From assembly GCA_017634275.1 (NCBI GenBank), contig JAGBNQ010000078.1, positions 1 to 52,546 on the forward strand: a DNA stretch of 52,546 bases, in the 5' to 3' direction. The notes below the pieces were generated by a model, which saw only the letters and a list, made by a program, of their open reading frames with translations, searched no databases and was not told the origin of the DNA. A program made the position numbers and the translations under genes. The stretch's first letter is position 1; every line of letters starts with the position of its first letter. This DNA is from Ruminococcus sp. (GTDB lineage: Bacteria > Bacillota > Clostridia > Oscillospirales > Ruminococcaceae). Of the stretch, positions 9,579 to 18,632 are shown piece by piece.

Positions 9579-9607
9579 ATTATACTATAAACATATGCCC
9601 CATGCAA
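9579..9607 (-). promoter_or_regulatory. Internal promoter before the DUF4132 gene
   Basis: TTGCAT (9607-9602), 17-bp spacer, TATAAT (9584-9579). A perfect 12-bp palindrome, ACAAATATTTGT, lies just upstream at 9632-9643 and could be an operator. The last cluster gene can therefore be expressed separately. Confidence 0.75.
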
Positions 9608-9646
9608 TATACATTTAAAACAAATTTTAACACAAATATTTGTAAG

Positions 9647-11404
9647 CTAAAACCCACGCATATTGTAAAGCGAGGAAATTAAGCTGAGCCTTTCCCTTGC
9701 AAGGGAAATATACTTGCTCACGCGCGACATTGCAATGAGCGCCGAAACGCTTTTATCCTTCATAGAATGGCGGCAGCCCTCTGCCTTGTCAAAGAAATCT
9801 TTGCTAAGTGTGTAAAGCGTTTGCAGCCCGTAGTTTTTTATTAGTGTCAAAAGCTTTTGCGTGTCGATAAGCCCTGCGCCTATGCCGCTCCTTGCAGCCT
9901 CGCAGAGCTTATCCTCAAGCTCATCAAGCAGCTCTGACGTTTTGTTTGCATACTGCGCTTTTGCCTCTATCCCCTCATATTCCTTTGGCAAAGTAAAAGC
10001 CCTCGGCTCAAAGAGCGTTATAAAATCATACATCTCTATCGGGAAAAGCACAAGCTCGCCGTCCTCAAAATAGGCACTCACAAGCCATACATAGCTCCCC
10101 TCGGGGTCGGTCTGCATTTTCTTTAAATGCCCCTCTACCTGTGAGATGAATATTTTTGTATTTGCGGTGTGCTTTGCACTCATTCTCACTCTGTTGCCGC
10201 TTATATCTTCAAGGTATGCATCAAGGCGCTGAGTGATAGTGTCAAAGTCGCTTGAAACTAATCTCTTTGGTGAGAATAAAAACAAGCGCTTTGTTTCATC
10301 ACCATTTTTTTGCAAGGAAAGCTTAATGGCTATCTCGCGGAGATCGGTATAAACAAGCCTTCTCAACGCCTCGCAGTTCAGGTTCGCGCGCGACTGCGAA
10401 ATTATAGTCGTCTGCGATGATGAGGATAAATGCCCCCCCGAGAGCTTTGCACCAATAAGTGACAGCCGCGAGCGCATAAGGCTTTTTATAGTAACGCCTG
10501 CGCCCCATACCTCCGATGAGCCGCGGCGAGGGGCATTCATATTTTCATAGAAAACGGGGCGAAGGTCAGCATAGCAAAGAAAGCGCTGCTCCTTGCTCTC
10601 ATCAAGGTTTAAAAAGTAATATACCTCGCCTGCATAGTCGCCCTCGGTGATGCTGCGCGCGCCGATCGGCAGAATGTCAAGCGTGCCCTCGTAGTCCTCG
10701 TAGGTCTTTTTAAAGCTGCCCAGATCATACTCAAAAAGCTCGCCTTCACGCAGCCCTTCAAGCCCCTGCGCGCAGGAGCAAAGCCTTCTTACAAACACTC
10801 TCTCGTCAAATGCCGCGCGTCTGTTAACGCAGTCCTTAAGGCGCGAGCCGACCTCGCGCACGCTCCTTTCAGCATCGGCCATTCTTGCCGCGTGACATTT
10901 TACTGCGGCTATCTCGATATCGTCACAGTCGCCCTCCGATGCCCTTACAAGTCCGCGCTTTAGCACGGAGGATAGCTTTGATAGGGCAATATCCGCCGAT
11001 TCGTGTACTTTTGCAAGCTCTTTTTGCGATAGGCTTTTTTGCTGTATCGGCATTTCCTGCAAAGGCTCCGTTTCAGGCTGCTCTTTTTCAGGCTCGGGCT
11101 CTATAGCAGGCGCAGGAGGTAAATCATATGATACCTCGCCCTTTAAGGCTATCGCCGCCGCTAAGATATGCCTGCAAACGCCCCTTGCAGGGCATGAGCA
11201 TATCGAATCACTCAGCGGCGCTTTTATTACGCAGCTCTCCTGCCCGACTGATATTTCTATACCGCCGTCAGCCTCTTTATACACGGGGGATATTCCCTCT
11301 GCGTCCTTTAACGCGCGCTTGTAAAGTCCCTTGTTTGCAAGGGCGGTAAGGTATTCCTCGTCCGCGCTGCTAAGCTCGGCGGCTATGGTTTTATTCACTA
11401 TCAT
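9647..11404 (-). CDS. SWIM zinc-finger protein (YehQ-like)
   Basis: 585 residues. A SWIM zinc finger of the form CxC...CxH is clear near the N terminus: Cys69, Cys71, Cys77, His79 in CSCPARGVCRH. SWIM fingers bind DNA or protein partners. A Pro/Glu-rich linker (about 96-125) separates it from a long, mainly helical region with no recognised enzyme motif. It begins 14 bases after the VWA gene stop, within the same operon. Similar content and order occur in the E. coli yeh cluster (from memory). Molecular role unknown. Confidence 0.85.
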   Translation of the reverse strand: MIVNKTIAAELSSADEEYLTALANKGLYKRALKDAEGISPVYKEADGGIEISVGQESCVIKAPLSDSICSCPARGVCRHILAAAIALKGEVSYDLPPAPAIEPEPEKEQPETEPLQEMPIQQKSLSQKELAKVHESADIALSKLSSVLKRGLVRASEGDCDDIEIAAVKCHAARMADAERSVREVGSRLKDCVNRRAAFDERVFVRRLCSCAQGLEGLREGELFEYDLGSFKKTYEDYEGTLDILPIGARSITEGDYAGEVYYFLNLDESKEQRFLCYADLRPVFYENMNAPRRGSSEVWGAGVTIKSLMRSRLSLIGAKLSGGHLSSSSQTTIISQSRANLNCEALRRLVYTDLREIAIKLSLQKNGDETKRLFLFSPKRLVSSDFDTITQRLDAYLEDISGNRVRMSAKHTANTKIFISQVEGHLKKMQTDPEGSYVWLVSAYFEDGELVLFPIEMYDFITLFEPRAFTLPKEYEGIEAKAQYANKTSELLDELEDKLCEAARSGIGAGLIDTQKLLTLIKNYGLQTLYTLSKDFFDKAEGCRHSMKDKSVSALIAMSRVSKYISLARERLSLISSLYNMRGF

Positions 11405-11418
11405 TTTTCAGCCGCCTT

Positions 11419-12576
11419 TCAGTTAAAAAGTCTGCTGACATAATCGCCAAGCTCATTGGGTGTAAGCGCCCCGACAAACGCGCCCAAGTTTGCAAGCAGC
11501 TGCCCAAGCGTTTTGTCATACGCAGGCGATGCCTCCTCATCAAGCGCCGTTAAAAAGCTAAGCTTTGCGCCGCTGCCGATTATGTTTTTGGCAGTGTTTA
11601 AAAGTGCATTCCTGCTGCCGCCCTCGTAAAGGTCGGTAACGCAAAGCAGGCAGGTGTCGGCAGGTGTGGTGATAAGCGTTTCGCAGTAGGCAAGCGCTCT
11701 GCCGATGTCAGTTCCGCCGCCGAGCTGAACGCTCATAAGCACCTCGGCAGGGTCATCTGCCTGCCCTGTTAAGTCAACTATATTTGTATCAAAGATAACT
11801 AATTTCACCTCGGCAAAGGGCAGCTTTGAGATTATCTGCGCCATTACAGCGCTGTAGATAACGCTGCCGAGCATCGAGCCGCTTTCATCTATCGCAATGA
11901 TAACAGTCTTTTTGTTGAACTTGCTCACGCGCGATGAAAAGTAGATATCCTTAAGCACTATCTGCTGCCGCTCATTATCAAAGTTTTTGAGGTTTCTTCT
12001 TACCGTCTTTTTTATATCAAGGTTTCGTGCGGTTCGTATAGGGCTGCGCTCGTTTCTGTCAAGCTTTCCGAGGACTGAGCGCTTGACACTCTGCTCAAGC
12101 TTTTTTGAAAGCTCGTCTGCTACCTGTTTCGCCACCTTTTTAGCCGTTTCAAGAACCTCGCCCTTCATAAGGTGCTTAAGCTGCAAAACTGCCTTTAAAA
12201 GCCCCATATCGGGCTTTAAGCTTTCAAGCACCTTTTTATCTGTTATAAGCTCGGCTAAATGGAATTCTTCAAGCGCGTGCTTTTCAAGCACCTCGGCTGT
12301 CTTTTTCGGAAAAAGCGTTCTTACCTTTGTTATCCACTTTGCCGCAGTAAGGCGCGAATCCTCACTTCCGCCGCGGCGCTCTTTTGAAATATCCTCGCTG
12401 CCGCCGCGCCCGTATAGATAATCAAGCAGCTGCTCCATATCCGCAAACGCCGCAAGGGTGCTTTCATCTCCCGAAAAATCAAGGCTTTGCCCCGAATCCT
12501 TGCCAAGCACGAGCCGCCAGCGGTTTAATGAAAGCTCCCTTTTTATTTCAAGCTCATCCATTTTCGTTATCATCAT
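11419..12576 (-). CDS. VWA-domain protein, MoxR partner (YehP-like)
   Basis: 385 residues. The C-terminal half is a von Willebrand factor A domain with a complete MIDAS metal site: Asp230-x-Ser232-x-Ser234 (DESGS), Thr289 in GGGTDIG and Asp315 in VTDLYEGG. The N-terminal half is helical and basic. VWA proteins of this kind pair with MoxR ATPases as substrate adaptors. The start ATG overlaps the upstream stop by one base (TAATG), implying translational coupling. Cytoplasmic, no signal peptide. Confidence 0.92.
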   Translation of the reverse strand: MMITKMDELEIKRELSLNRWRLVLGKDSGQSLDFSGDESTLAAFADMEQLLDYLYGRGGSEDISKERRGGSEDSRLTAAKWITKVRTLFPKKTAEVLEKHALEEFHLAELITDKKVLESLKPDMGLLKAVLQLKHLMKGEVLETAKKVAKQVADELSKKLEQSVKRSVLGKLDRNERSPIRTARNLDIKKTVRRNLKNFDNERQQIVLKDIYFSSRVSKFNKKTVIIAIDESGSMLGSVIYSAVMAQIISKLPFAEVKLVIFDTNIVDLTGQADDPAEVLMSVQLGGGTDIGRALAYCETLITTPADTCLLCVTDLYEGGSRNALLNTAKNIIGSGAKLSFLTALDEEASPAYDKTLGQLLANLGAFVGALTPNELGDYVSRLFN

Positions 12577-14957
12577 TACGTCCTTTCAAAAGCCGAAGAA
12601 AGCTCACTGTCAAGCTCTCTGCCGAACATAAAAAGCCCCTCGTCAACAGCCTCGCGGTAAAGCAGGCTGTCAGCACTGCCGCCGTAGACTGCCGCTATCG
12701 CCTCGGCCGTGCGTGATATTTCCTGCGGCGTAAAGCCCGAAAAAGCAAGGCGCATATTTGGCAATATCTCCATAAACTCCTCCTGCGGCATTGAAATAAT
12801 AAGCTTATCTGTCATTCTCAGAAAATCATTATCGCCAAAAACGATATCCCTTGATGCCGAGAAAAGTCCGCGAAGATAGGCTGCTCCCTTTGCTTTTATT
12901 TCCACATCGCCGTTAAGATAGCCGCGCATTATGTCCTCGGCAAGGCGCTGGTTTTTCTTATCAAAGGCATATAAAAGCCCCACCCCCGCGCCAAGCACCG
13001 CAGGGTGTATATCCTCCGCAGTTGTAAGCTCAAAAAGTGCCGCATACAAAATATCGCGCTTTTCACCAAAAAGCGTGTCAACAAGTGCATAGAGCCGTTT
13101 AAGTATCTCGATGCAGTCGCCTGCCTGCTCATCGGGAATGTCTGCAAGGTCATTAAGCGCGCCTATGAGCCTGTCAAAGCACATTTCAAGGTATCCGCGC
13201 GGCGAGGTGCTGTCATACTCATAAAGCCTGCTCAGATTATAGAGCATATCAAAAAGGATAAGCCCCTTGCCTACAGAGAGCATATCCCCGTCAGAGGAAA
13301 TAATATCGCTTATAGCCTGCTGCTCGTCTTTAAGCTCTATGCCGCAGAGAAAGCAGTCCACCGCCGTTTGTGCGGCAAGCTCGCATTTACTGCCGCGGTT
13401 AAGCCTTGATGAGAAGATATTTCTGCAAGCCTCCTCTATAGTAAAGCCGTCAGCCGTGTGGTCGATAAGTGCTGAATCCACCTGCGGCGAGCGCCGATAC
13501 CGCCACACCTCGCGCACCCTGCTTTTGTCCTTGCCCGAGTGGAGGTCTGCACCCTTCAGCCGCTCTGCAAAATATGTATCAAGCTGCTCCATTCTGTGGA
13601 AAAAGCGGCTCATTTCAAGCTCGCGCTCGCTTTTAAAAAGAGAAATGTCCTTTTCCTGCACAACTGCCGAGTGATATTTTAGCTTAAAGCCCTCACACTT
13701 GCTTTCAAAGTCCGCCACAAGCGGCGGTGTGTGGGCAGTATCACCTATGCGCCCTACCCCGTCACCCGTTGCAAGCTTTTTCAGTATTTCAAGCGGCATT
13801 GCCGTCGATATTGTTTTCTCACCCTTTATGAAACATGATGTCACCCCGTCAAAAAGCTCGAATATCCCACAGCCGCTTATATTTCTAAGCGCCGCAAGGC
13901 CGTGCATGAGCGTATGTGCCGCAGTAACGTCGGAAATCGCGGCAGGCAGGTCTTTTACCTTGCACTCCTTTGCACACCTTGTAAGCATATCAAGGCTCAC
14001 CTCATCATAGACCCCCACGGGGCTGCCCTGTTCTGTCACTTTAAGAAAAACGCTGTCATAGAAATACGGGTAGCTCATTCCCGAGGCATAGCCGTGAAGT
14101 GCGTCCGCCGCCTCGTAGGAATACGCCGCAGGAAAGCAGCCCGTGCAGCCCTTCGGGACAGTGTGCTGTTTTACGGGCTTGATATTGCCGCTTTGCAAAA
14201 GCTCATAAAGCCCTAAGCTGTGAAAGCCACCCGTCACCACAAGCACTTTTTTGTAGACCTTCATAGCCTCACTTATGTTAAATGCCATATGCTGCTCTCT
14301 GATAAGAGTAGCGTCTGCTTTGAGCTTTTCTTCATTTTCTCCCGAGCGCGTAAGCGTGCAGTAGGTGTGCATTGCCCTTACAAATTCCTCGGGGGTCTTG
14401 TTAAGCCCCTCTATCTCAAAATATTTTTCCCAGAACTCCTCAAAGCTCCTTATCCCCGTTTTCTCACAAAGTCGCTTGTAAAACTGCCCGCTTGCAAGGC
14501 GGCTGTCATCGGCATAGCTTTGCTCATCTCCTTTTAAAAGCCCCTCGTTTTCTTTGGTGTTTATAAGTATCTCGCTGTAGGGCAGGTCGATAAAAAAGGC
14601 AGGTATCCCCATTTTAGCCGCAGCTTTGAGCGCATTATACTCGGGCGATGAATATAAAAACGGGTAATAGCATTTATAGTCCTTCCCCTCGTCGGAAATA
14701 TACTTTTTCTTATCCTTATAATAATAGTATATCGCCGCAGGCAGGGTGGTGCGCTCATCAGCAAGCACCTGCACAAGCTCGTTTGCATTCTCGGGGCCTT
14801 CTATAAGCACGGCCTCGGGCTGATAAAGCTCTATCGTTTTTATAAGCTGATAGGAGCATACAGGGCTGTGGTGCCTTACGGGAAAAAGCAAAAAAGGTGC
14901 ATTCAGGTCAAAGGGTATCACCTTAGCAGAAGTGCCTTGTTGAGATACTGCGTCCAT
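12576..14957 (-). CDS. DUF5682-family protein (YehM-like)
   Basis: 793 residues, cytoplasmic. The N terminus has the FPVRHHSPVCSYQLIK motif with paired histidines, then VLIEGPENANEL and, near residue 240, VVTGGFHSLGL; these resemble ChaN/EreA/TraB-type proteins in which conserved His and Glu residues line an active site, so an enzymatic role is possible but unproven. The C-terminal 450 residues are helical. AAAGGAGG lies 6 bases from the ATG, and the gene start lies inside the 3' end of the MoxR gene (40-base out-of-frame overlap). Confidence 0.82.
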   Translation of the reverse strand: MDAVSQQGTSAKVIPFDLNAPFLLFPVRHHSPVCSYQLIKTIELYQPEAVLIEGPENANELVQVLADERTTLPAAIYYYYKDKKKYISDEGKDYKCYYPFLYSSPEYNALKAAAKMGIPAFFIDLPYSEILINTKENEGLLKGDEQSYADDSRLASGQFYKRLCEKTGIRSFEEFWEKYFEIEGLNKTPEEFVRAMHTYCTLTRSGENEEKLKADATLIREQHMAFNISEAMKVYKKVLVVTGGFHSLGLYELLQSGNIKPVKQHTVPKGCTGCFPAAYSYEAADALHGYASGMSYPYFYDSVFLKVTEQGSPVGVYDEVSLDMLTRCAKECKVKDLPAAISDVTAAHTLMHGLAALRNISGCGIFELFDGVTSCFIKGEKTISTAMPLEILKKLATGDGVGRIGDTAHTPPLVADFESKCEGFKLKYHSAVVQEKDISLFKSERELEMSRFFHRMEQLDTYFAERLKGADLHSGKDKSRVREVWRYRRSPQVDSALIDHTADGFTIEEACRNIFSSRLNRGSKCELAAQTAVDCFLCGIELKDEQQAISDIISSDGDMLSVGKGLILFDMLYNLSRLYEYDSTSPRGYLEMCFDRLIGALNDLADIPDEQAGDCIEILKRLYALVDTLFGEKRDILYAALFELTTAEDIHPAVLGAGVGLLYAFDKKNQRLAEDIMRGYLNGDVEIKAKGAAYLRGLFSASRDIVFGDNDFLRMTDKLIISMPQEEFMEILPNMRLAFSGFTPQEISRTAEAIAAVYGGSADSLLYREAVDEGLFMFGRELDSELSSAFERT

Positions 14958-16024
14958 ATGTTTCCTCCTTTTGAGCCGCCTTTTTCCTTTAGTGCTGTTC
15001 TGAAATAGCCGCGCAGCGTGTTAAGGTCGTCCTTGTTCTCCTTGCAGACTGCACCGAGCAGATTATCCGCAAGCACATCAAGGCTCACCTTATCGCCGCC
15101 GAGATACCATGCGTGGCTTATCGTCTGGTAGTATACGGAAACCGCCTCGGCTGTACTCATAACAGCATTCGGCTTTTGCACGACTGTGCCGTTTTCAGTC
15201 CTTCCCTCTCGCAGCTCGTGGTAGGTAACGGCAAGCAGCTCGGCTACATCGGTATCTATCGACGCGTCGATATGGCCTGCCTTTGCCAAGTCCTCAGCCT
15301 CGCGGATTATTATCTCCTTTTCTAAGCGAACGTCCTTGACCGGCTCGACTGTTTCAAAATTAAATCTTCGCTTAAGCGCGCCCGACATTTCGTTAACGCC
15401 CTTATCGCGCGTGTTGGCAGTGCCTATAATATTGAACCCCGGGCGCGACAGCACGAGCCCGTCATCTCCAAGCTCGGGGATATTAAGTATCTGGTCGCTC
15501 ATTACCGAGATAAGGCTGTCCTGAATTTCGGCAGGGGTTCGGGTTATCTCCTCAAAGCGCGCTATAATGCCTTTTTCCATGCCGATAAGCAGCGGCGCCG
15601 CAACGAGCGCCTCGCGGCAGGGGCCTTTTGAAAGGAGCAGCGCGTAGTTCCAGCTGTATTTTATCATATCCTCGGTAGTGCCTGCCGTGCCCTGAACGGT
15701 GTTAGTGGAAACGCCGCTTATCGCCGCGCACAAAAGCTCGGAAAGCATAGTCTTAGCCGTACCCGGCTCGCCGACCAGCATTAGCCCGCGGCTGCCTGCA
15801 AGGGTGATGATAGCGCGCTCGACAAGTGCGTCATTGCCGTAGAATTTGCGTGAGATAGTTTCCTCGCCGTCCTTAGTCATGACCTCGCCGCCCAAAATAA
15901 ACGTGCGCACTGCCTTTGGCGAAAGCACCCAGTTCTCGGGCTTTCTGCCGTTATCGGCAAACCTGAGCATATCAAGCTCCTCCTTATACCTCACCTCAAC
16001 GGGCGGCTTTATAAACTGCTCCAT
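14918..16024 (-). CDS. MoxR-type AAA+ ATPase (YehL-like)
   Basis: 368 residues from the second ATG (16024), which AGGAG precedes by 7 bases; the ATG at 16030 would be only 1 base away. Walker A is GEPGTAKT (about residue 85), Walker B ends ARFEEI (about 158), sensor 1 is IIGTANTRD (about 200), followed by the ALKRRFNFE arginine-finger region. MoxR ATPases remodel or load metal into target proteins together with VWA partners; a VWA gene is two genes downstream. This is the first gene of the operon and has a good promoter. Confidence 0.92.
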   Translation of the reverse strand: MEQFIKPPVEVRYKEELDMLRFADNGRKPENWVLSPKAVRTFILGGEVMTKDGEETISRKFYGNDALVERAIITLAGSRGLMLVGEPGTAKTMLSELLCAAISGVSTNTVQGTAGTTEDMIKYSWNYALLLSKGPCREALVAAPLLIGMEKGIIARFEEITRTPAEIQDSLISVMSDQILNIPELGDDGLVLSRPGFNIIGTANTRDKGVNEMSGALKRRFNFETVEPVKDVRLEKEIIIREAEDLAKAGHIDASIDTDVAELLAVTYHELREGRTENGTVVQKPNAVMSTAEAVSVYYQTISHAWYLGGDKVSLDVLADNLLGAVCKENKDDLNTLRGYFRTALKEKGGSKGGNIWTQYLNKALLLR

Positions 16025-16059
16025 AGTCATTCTCCTAACATTAAAAATTTGTTAATACT

Positions 16060-16088
16060 ATTATAACATATCTTCCCCTGCCGGGCAA
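16060..16088 (-). promoter_or_regulatory. Promoter of the MoxR-DUF5682-VWA-SWIM operon
   Basis: TTGCCC (16088-16083), 17-bp spacer, TATAAT (16065-16060), about 40 bases upstream of the MoxR start. A second TATAAT-like box lies about 40 bases further upstream. Confidence 0.78.
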
Positions 16089-16149
16089 GGGGTTTTCCCA
16101 TATTTATTATAGCATACTTTTTGAAATTGTGGGTAACTTTTTTTGGACA

Positions 16150-16181
16150 GTAAAAATCCCCTGCTCAGCCTTGCAGGGGAT
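16150..16181 (-). terminator. Terminator of the RHH gene
   Basis: ATCCCCTGC pairs perfectly with GCAGGGGAT over an 8-base loop, followed on the minus strand by a T-run (TTTTTA). Confidence 0.85.
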
Positions 16182-16184
16182 ATA

Positions 16185-16364
16185 TCATTCTTGCTTGTCA
16201 CTTTCCTCCATATCATCGAGCGCGTAGTTAAGGCACTGGATAACAAGCTGATTGAGCGAGATGTTATTTTCAAACGCAAGCTTATCAAGCTTTTCGACGA
16301 GTTCCTCGGGCAGGCGGAAGGATTTAGTGACGTGACTGCCGTATCCTTTTTGTATTTTGAACAT
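16185..16364 (-). CDS. Small ribbon-helix-helix protein
   Basis: 59 residues. The strand KSFRLPEELVEKLDKLA followed by the helix NNISLNQLVIQCLNYAL is the CopG/Arc/MetJ-like ribbon-helix-helix pattern: a basic beta strand then two helices with an N-S-NQL turn. It probably binds DNA as a dimer. The start is the ATG at 16364, which AAGGAG precedes; an earlier in-frame ATG has no ribosome binding site. No toxin partner lies beside it. It is divergent from the mosaic LRR gene and could regulate it (inference). Confidence 0.8.
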   Translation of the reverse strand: MFKIQKGYGSHVTKSFRLPEELVEKLDKLAFENNISLNQLVIQCLNYALDDMEESDKQE

Positions 16365-16449
16365 ATTATACACTCCTTTATAATTATTATGCAACATATC
16401 TTGTGAAAAATAAACAACGGTTTAATATCTTATTTGTAGCATATTTATA

Positions 16450-16478
16450 TTGCATAATTTTTGCTAATATGTTATAAT
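16450..16478 (+). promoter_or_regulatory. Promoter of the mosaic LRR gene
   Basis: TTGCAT (16450-16455), 17-bp spacer, TATAAT (16473-16478), with AAAGGAG before the ATG at 16513. Confidence 0.75.
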
Positions 16479-16512
16479 TAAGATACTAAAATGACTATAA
16501 AGGAGTGTTATT

Positions 16513-18534
16513 ATGTTTAAGAAATTATTATCCTGCGCGGCGGCTTTTGTTCTTGCGTTTGGCGGAGCGCAGGCTTTGCCGATAACGGAGCTGTTTGATA
16601 CGGCGGTAACGGCGAGGGCGGAGGATAGTGATTTTATAAGAGAAATCAATGATGACGGAACAGTAACTATAACTGGATATACTGGATCAGATATTAATGT
16701 TGTTATTCCCGAAAAACTTGGTGGGAGAACTGTTACAGTGTTAGATGGTCAATTTCACGCTGTTTCAGGTAATGTTGGTTTTACCAGTAATACTAATATT
16801 AAATCAGTAGTTCTGCCTAAAACAATGAAAGTAATTAATGCAAGTGCATTTAGAAATTGTTCCAATTTAGAAAGCATTAAACTAAATGAAGGTCTTGAAA
16901 CAATAAAAGGCGGAGTTTGGGACGGTGCTTTTGAAGGCTGCACATCATTAAAAAGTATAGAAATTCCCTCAACAGTTAAATATATTGGCGATTGGGCATT
17001 TAATGATTGTGATAGTTTAACCAGTGTGACAATTCCAGATAGTGTTATTTGTGATAATACTATATATGATATGTTTTCGTATTGTGATAATCTACAAAGT
17101 GTTAAAATAGGAAAAGGCTTTTCCATAATACCAAATAGTATGTTTTCGGGTTGTACAAAGCTAAAAAATGTTGAAATACCTGATACTGTTACATATATGC
17201 AAAGAGAATGCTTTTATAAATGCACTTCACTTGAAAATATCAAGTTACCTCAATACTTAGAAAACATTGGTTTTATGTCATTTCAATATTGTTCTTCATT
17301 AAAGAGTATTGATATACCTCATTCCGTAACTACAATTGATGATGATGCTTTTCTTGGCTGTAGCTCCCTTAAAACGATTACCATGCATGAAGGAATTGAT
17401 TATATAGGATATTCAGCATTTGCCGGCTGTCCTTTTGATGAAATAACAATACCGAGAAGTGTCACTTACATAAACACTATGTATTTACCAATTCAGATTA
17501 TAGAAGGAAGAAAAATCTATTGTTATTTTAATAACGCAGGAGAAGATTACGCAACTAAATATGGTTTTGATTATGAAATACTACCGACAAATATAAATGA
17601 TATATCTTGGTATATATGGGGAGATTATCCCTATAATGGAAAAAATCCGACACTTGTTATGTCAGATAATGACATATCATTAATAGAAGGTATTGATTAT
17701 AATGTAACTTATAAGAAAAGTGCTGACAGACGTTCGTATAAAGTCACTGCAAAAGGAATCGGAAACTACACAGGAACACTTGAAAAAACATATATAATAT
17801 CAGGTATAGATATTAAGAATTGTTCAATAACTCTTAACGAATCAAGCTATTCATATAACGGAGTAGCAAAAAAGCCAAAGGTAACAGTTAAGTATGATGA
17901 TTTAATACTAAAAGAAAATGTAGATTATAAAGTATCATATAGCAACAATATTAATGCTGGAACAGCTGAGGTCTTGATCTCAGCAACAAATGATCATGTA
18001 GGTTCAAAAGCGAAATCATTTAAAATCAATGCCGTTAGCCTTGCAAAATCCACCGTCACCGGCATAGCTAACAAATACTACACCGGCAAGGCAATAACTC
18101 AGGCGCCTACAGTCAAGCTCGGAAACAAGACGCTCAAAAAGGGCACTGACTACACGGTAACATTTAAAAACAACAAGGCAGTCGGAAAAGCGACCGTCAC
18201 AATAAAGGGCAAGGGCAATTATTCGGGAACAGTCAGCAAGACCTTTAAGATACTCCCTAAAAAGACCACCCTTAAAACCGCCGCAAGCCCTAAAAAGGGT
18301 CAGCTTAAAGTCACCTACTCAAAGCAGACAAATATCACGGGCTACCAGATAACCTACTCGACAGATAAGAGCTTTAAGAGCAAAGCGAGCAAGGCCTCGG
18401 CTAAGACCTCAAAAACGATCAGCGGCCTTAAATCGGGCAAGACCTACTATGTCAAGGTTCGCACCTATAAGACCGTTAGCGGAACAAAATATTACAGCGG
18501 CTACAGCGCAGTCAAGAAGATAAAAGTCAAATGA
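16513..18534 (+). CDS. Secreted BspA-like LRR protein with Ig-like/FnIII tail
   Basis: 673 residues. Signal peptide (about 1-36), TpLRR/BspA-type leucine-rich repeats (about 50-345; units such as SFRNCSNLESIKL and AFEGCTSLKSIEIPS-type), two Ig-like modules (about 375-505), then an Ig-like plus FnIII-like pair (about 510-673) close to that of the NlpC/P60 protein at 632-1777. There is no sortase motif or dockerin. Base use changes abruptly: the first 110 bases and the stretch after about 18025 are GC-rich with C/G-ending codons, while the roughly 1400 bases between are AT-rich. This looks like an imported central segment between native ends. A role in adhesion is inferred. Confidence 0.9.
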   Translation: MFKKLLSCAAAFVLAFGGAQALPITELFDTAVTARAEDSDFIREINDDGTVTITGYTGSDINVVIPEKLGGRTVTVLDGQFHAVSGNVGFTSNTNIKSVVLPKTMKVINASAFRNCSNLESIKLNEGLETIKGGVWDGAFEGCTSLKSIEIPSTVKYIGDWAFNDCDSLTSVTIPDSVICDNTIYDMFSYCDNLQSVKIGKGFSIIPNSMFSGCTKLKNVEIPDTVTYMQRECFYKCTSLENIKLPQYLENIGFMSFQYCSSLKSIDIPHSVTTIDDDAFLGCSSLKTITMHEGIDYIGYSAFAGCPFDEITIPRSVTYINTMYLPIQIIEGRKIYCYFNNAGEDYATKYGFDYEILPTNINDISWYIWGDYPYNGKNPTLVMSDNDISLIEGIDYNVTYKKSADRRSYKVTAKGIGNYTGTLEKTYIISGIDIKNCSITLNESSYSYNGVAKKPKVTVKYDDLILKENVDYKVSYSNNINAGTAEVLISATNDHVGSKAKSFKINAVSLAKSTVTGIANKYYTGKAITQAPTVKLGNKTLKKGTDYTVTFKNNKAVGKATVTIKGKGNYSGTVSKTFKILPKKTTLKTAASPKKGQLKVTYSKQTNITGYQITYSTDKSFKSKASKASAKTSKTISGLKSGKTYYVKVRTYKTVSGTKYYSGYSAVKKIKVK

Positions 18535-18541
18535 TCTCAGA

Positions 18542-18567
18542 CCCTCCCCTCGGGGAGGGCTTTTTTT
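18542..18567 (+). terminator. Terminator of the mosaic LRR gene
   Basis: CCCTCCCC pairs with GGGGAGGG over a 2-base loop and is followed by C and seven T. Confidence 0.88.
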
Positions 18568-18632
18568 GACAAATCGCAAGTTTTATGGTATAAGCGGCGT
18601 GTCGCCGCCTCCTGTTTCGCAGCAAAGCGTAA

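Noticed and set aside
16185..16364. Antitoxin of a toxin-antitoxin pair
   Set aside because: The fold fits, but no small toxin gene lies beside it on either strand.
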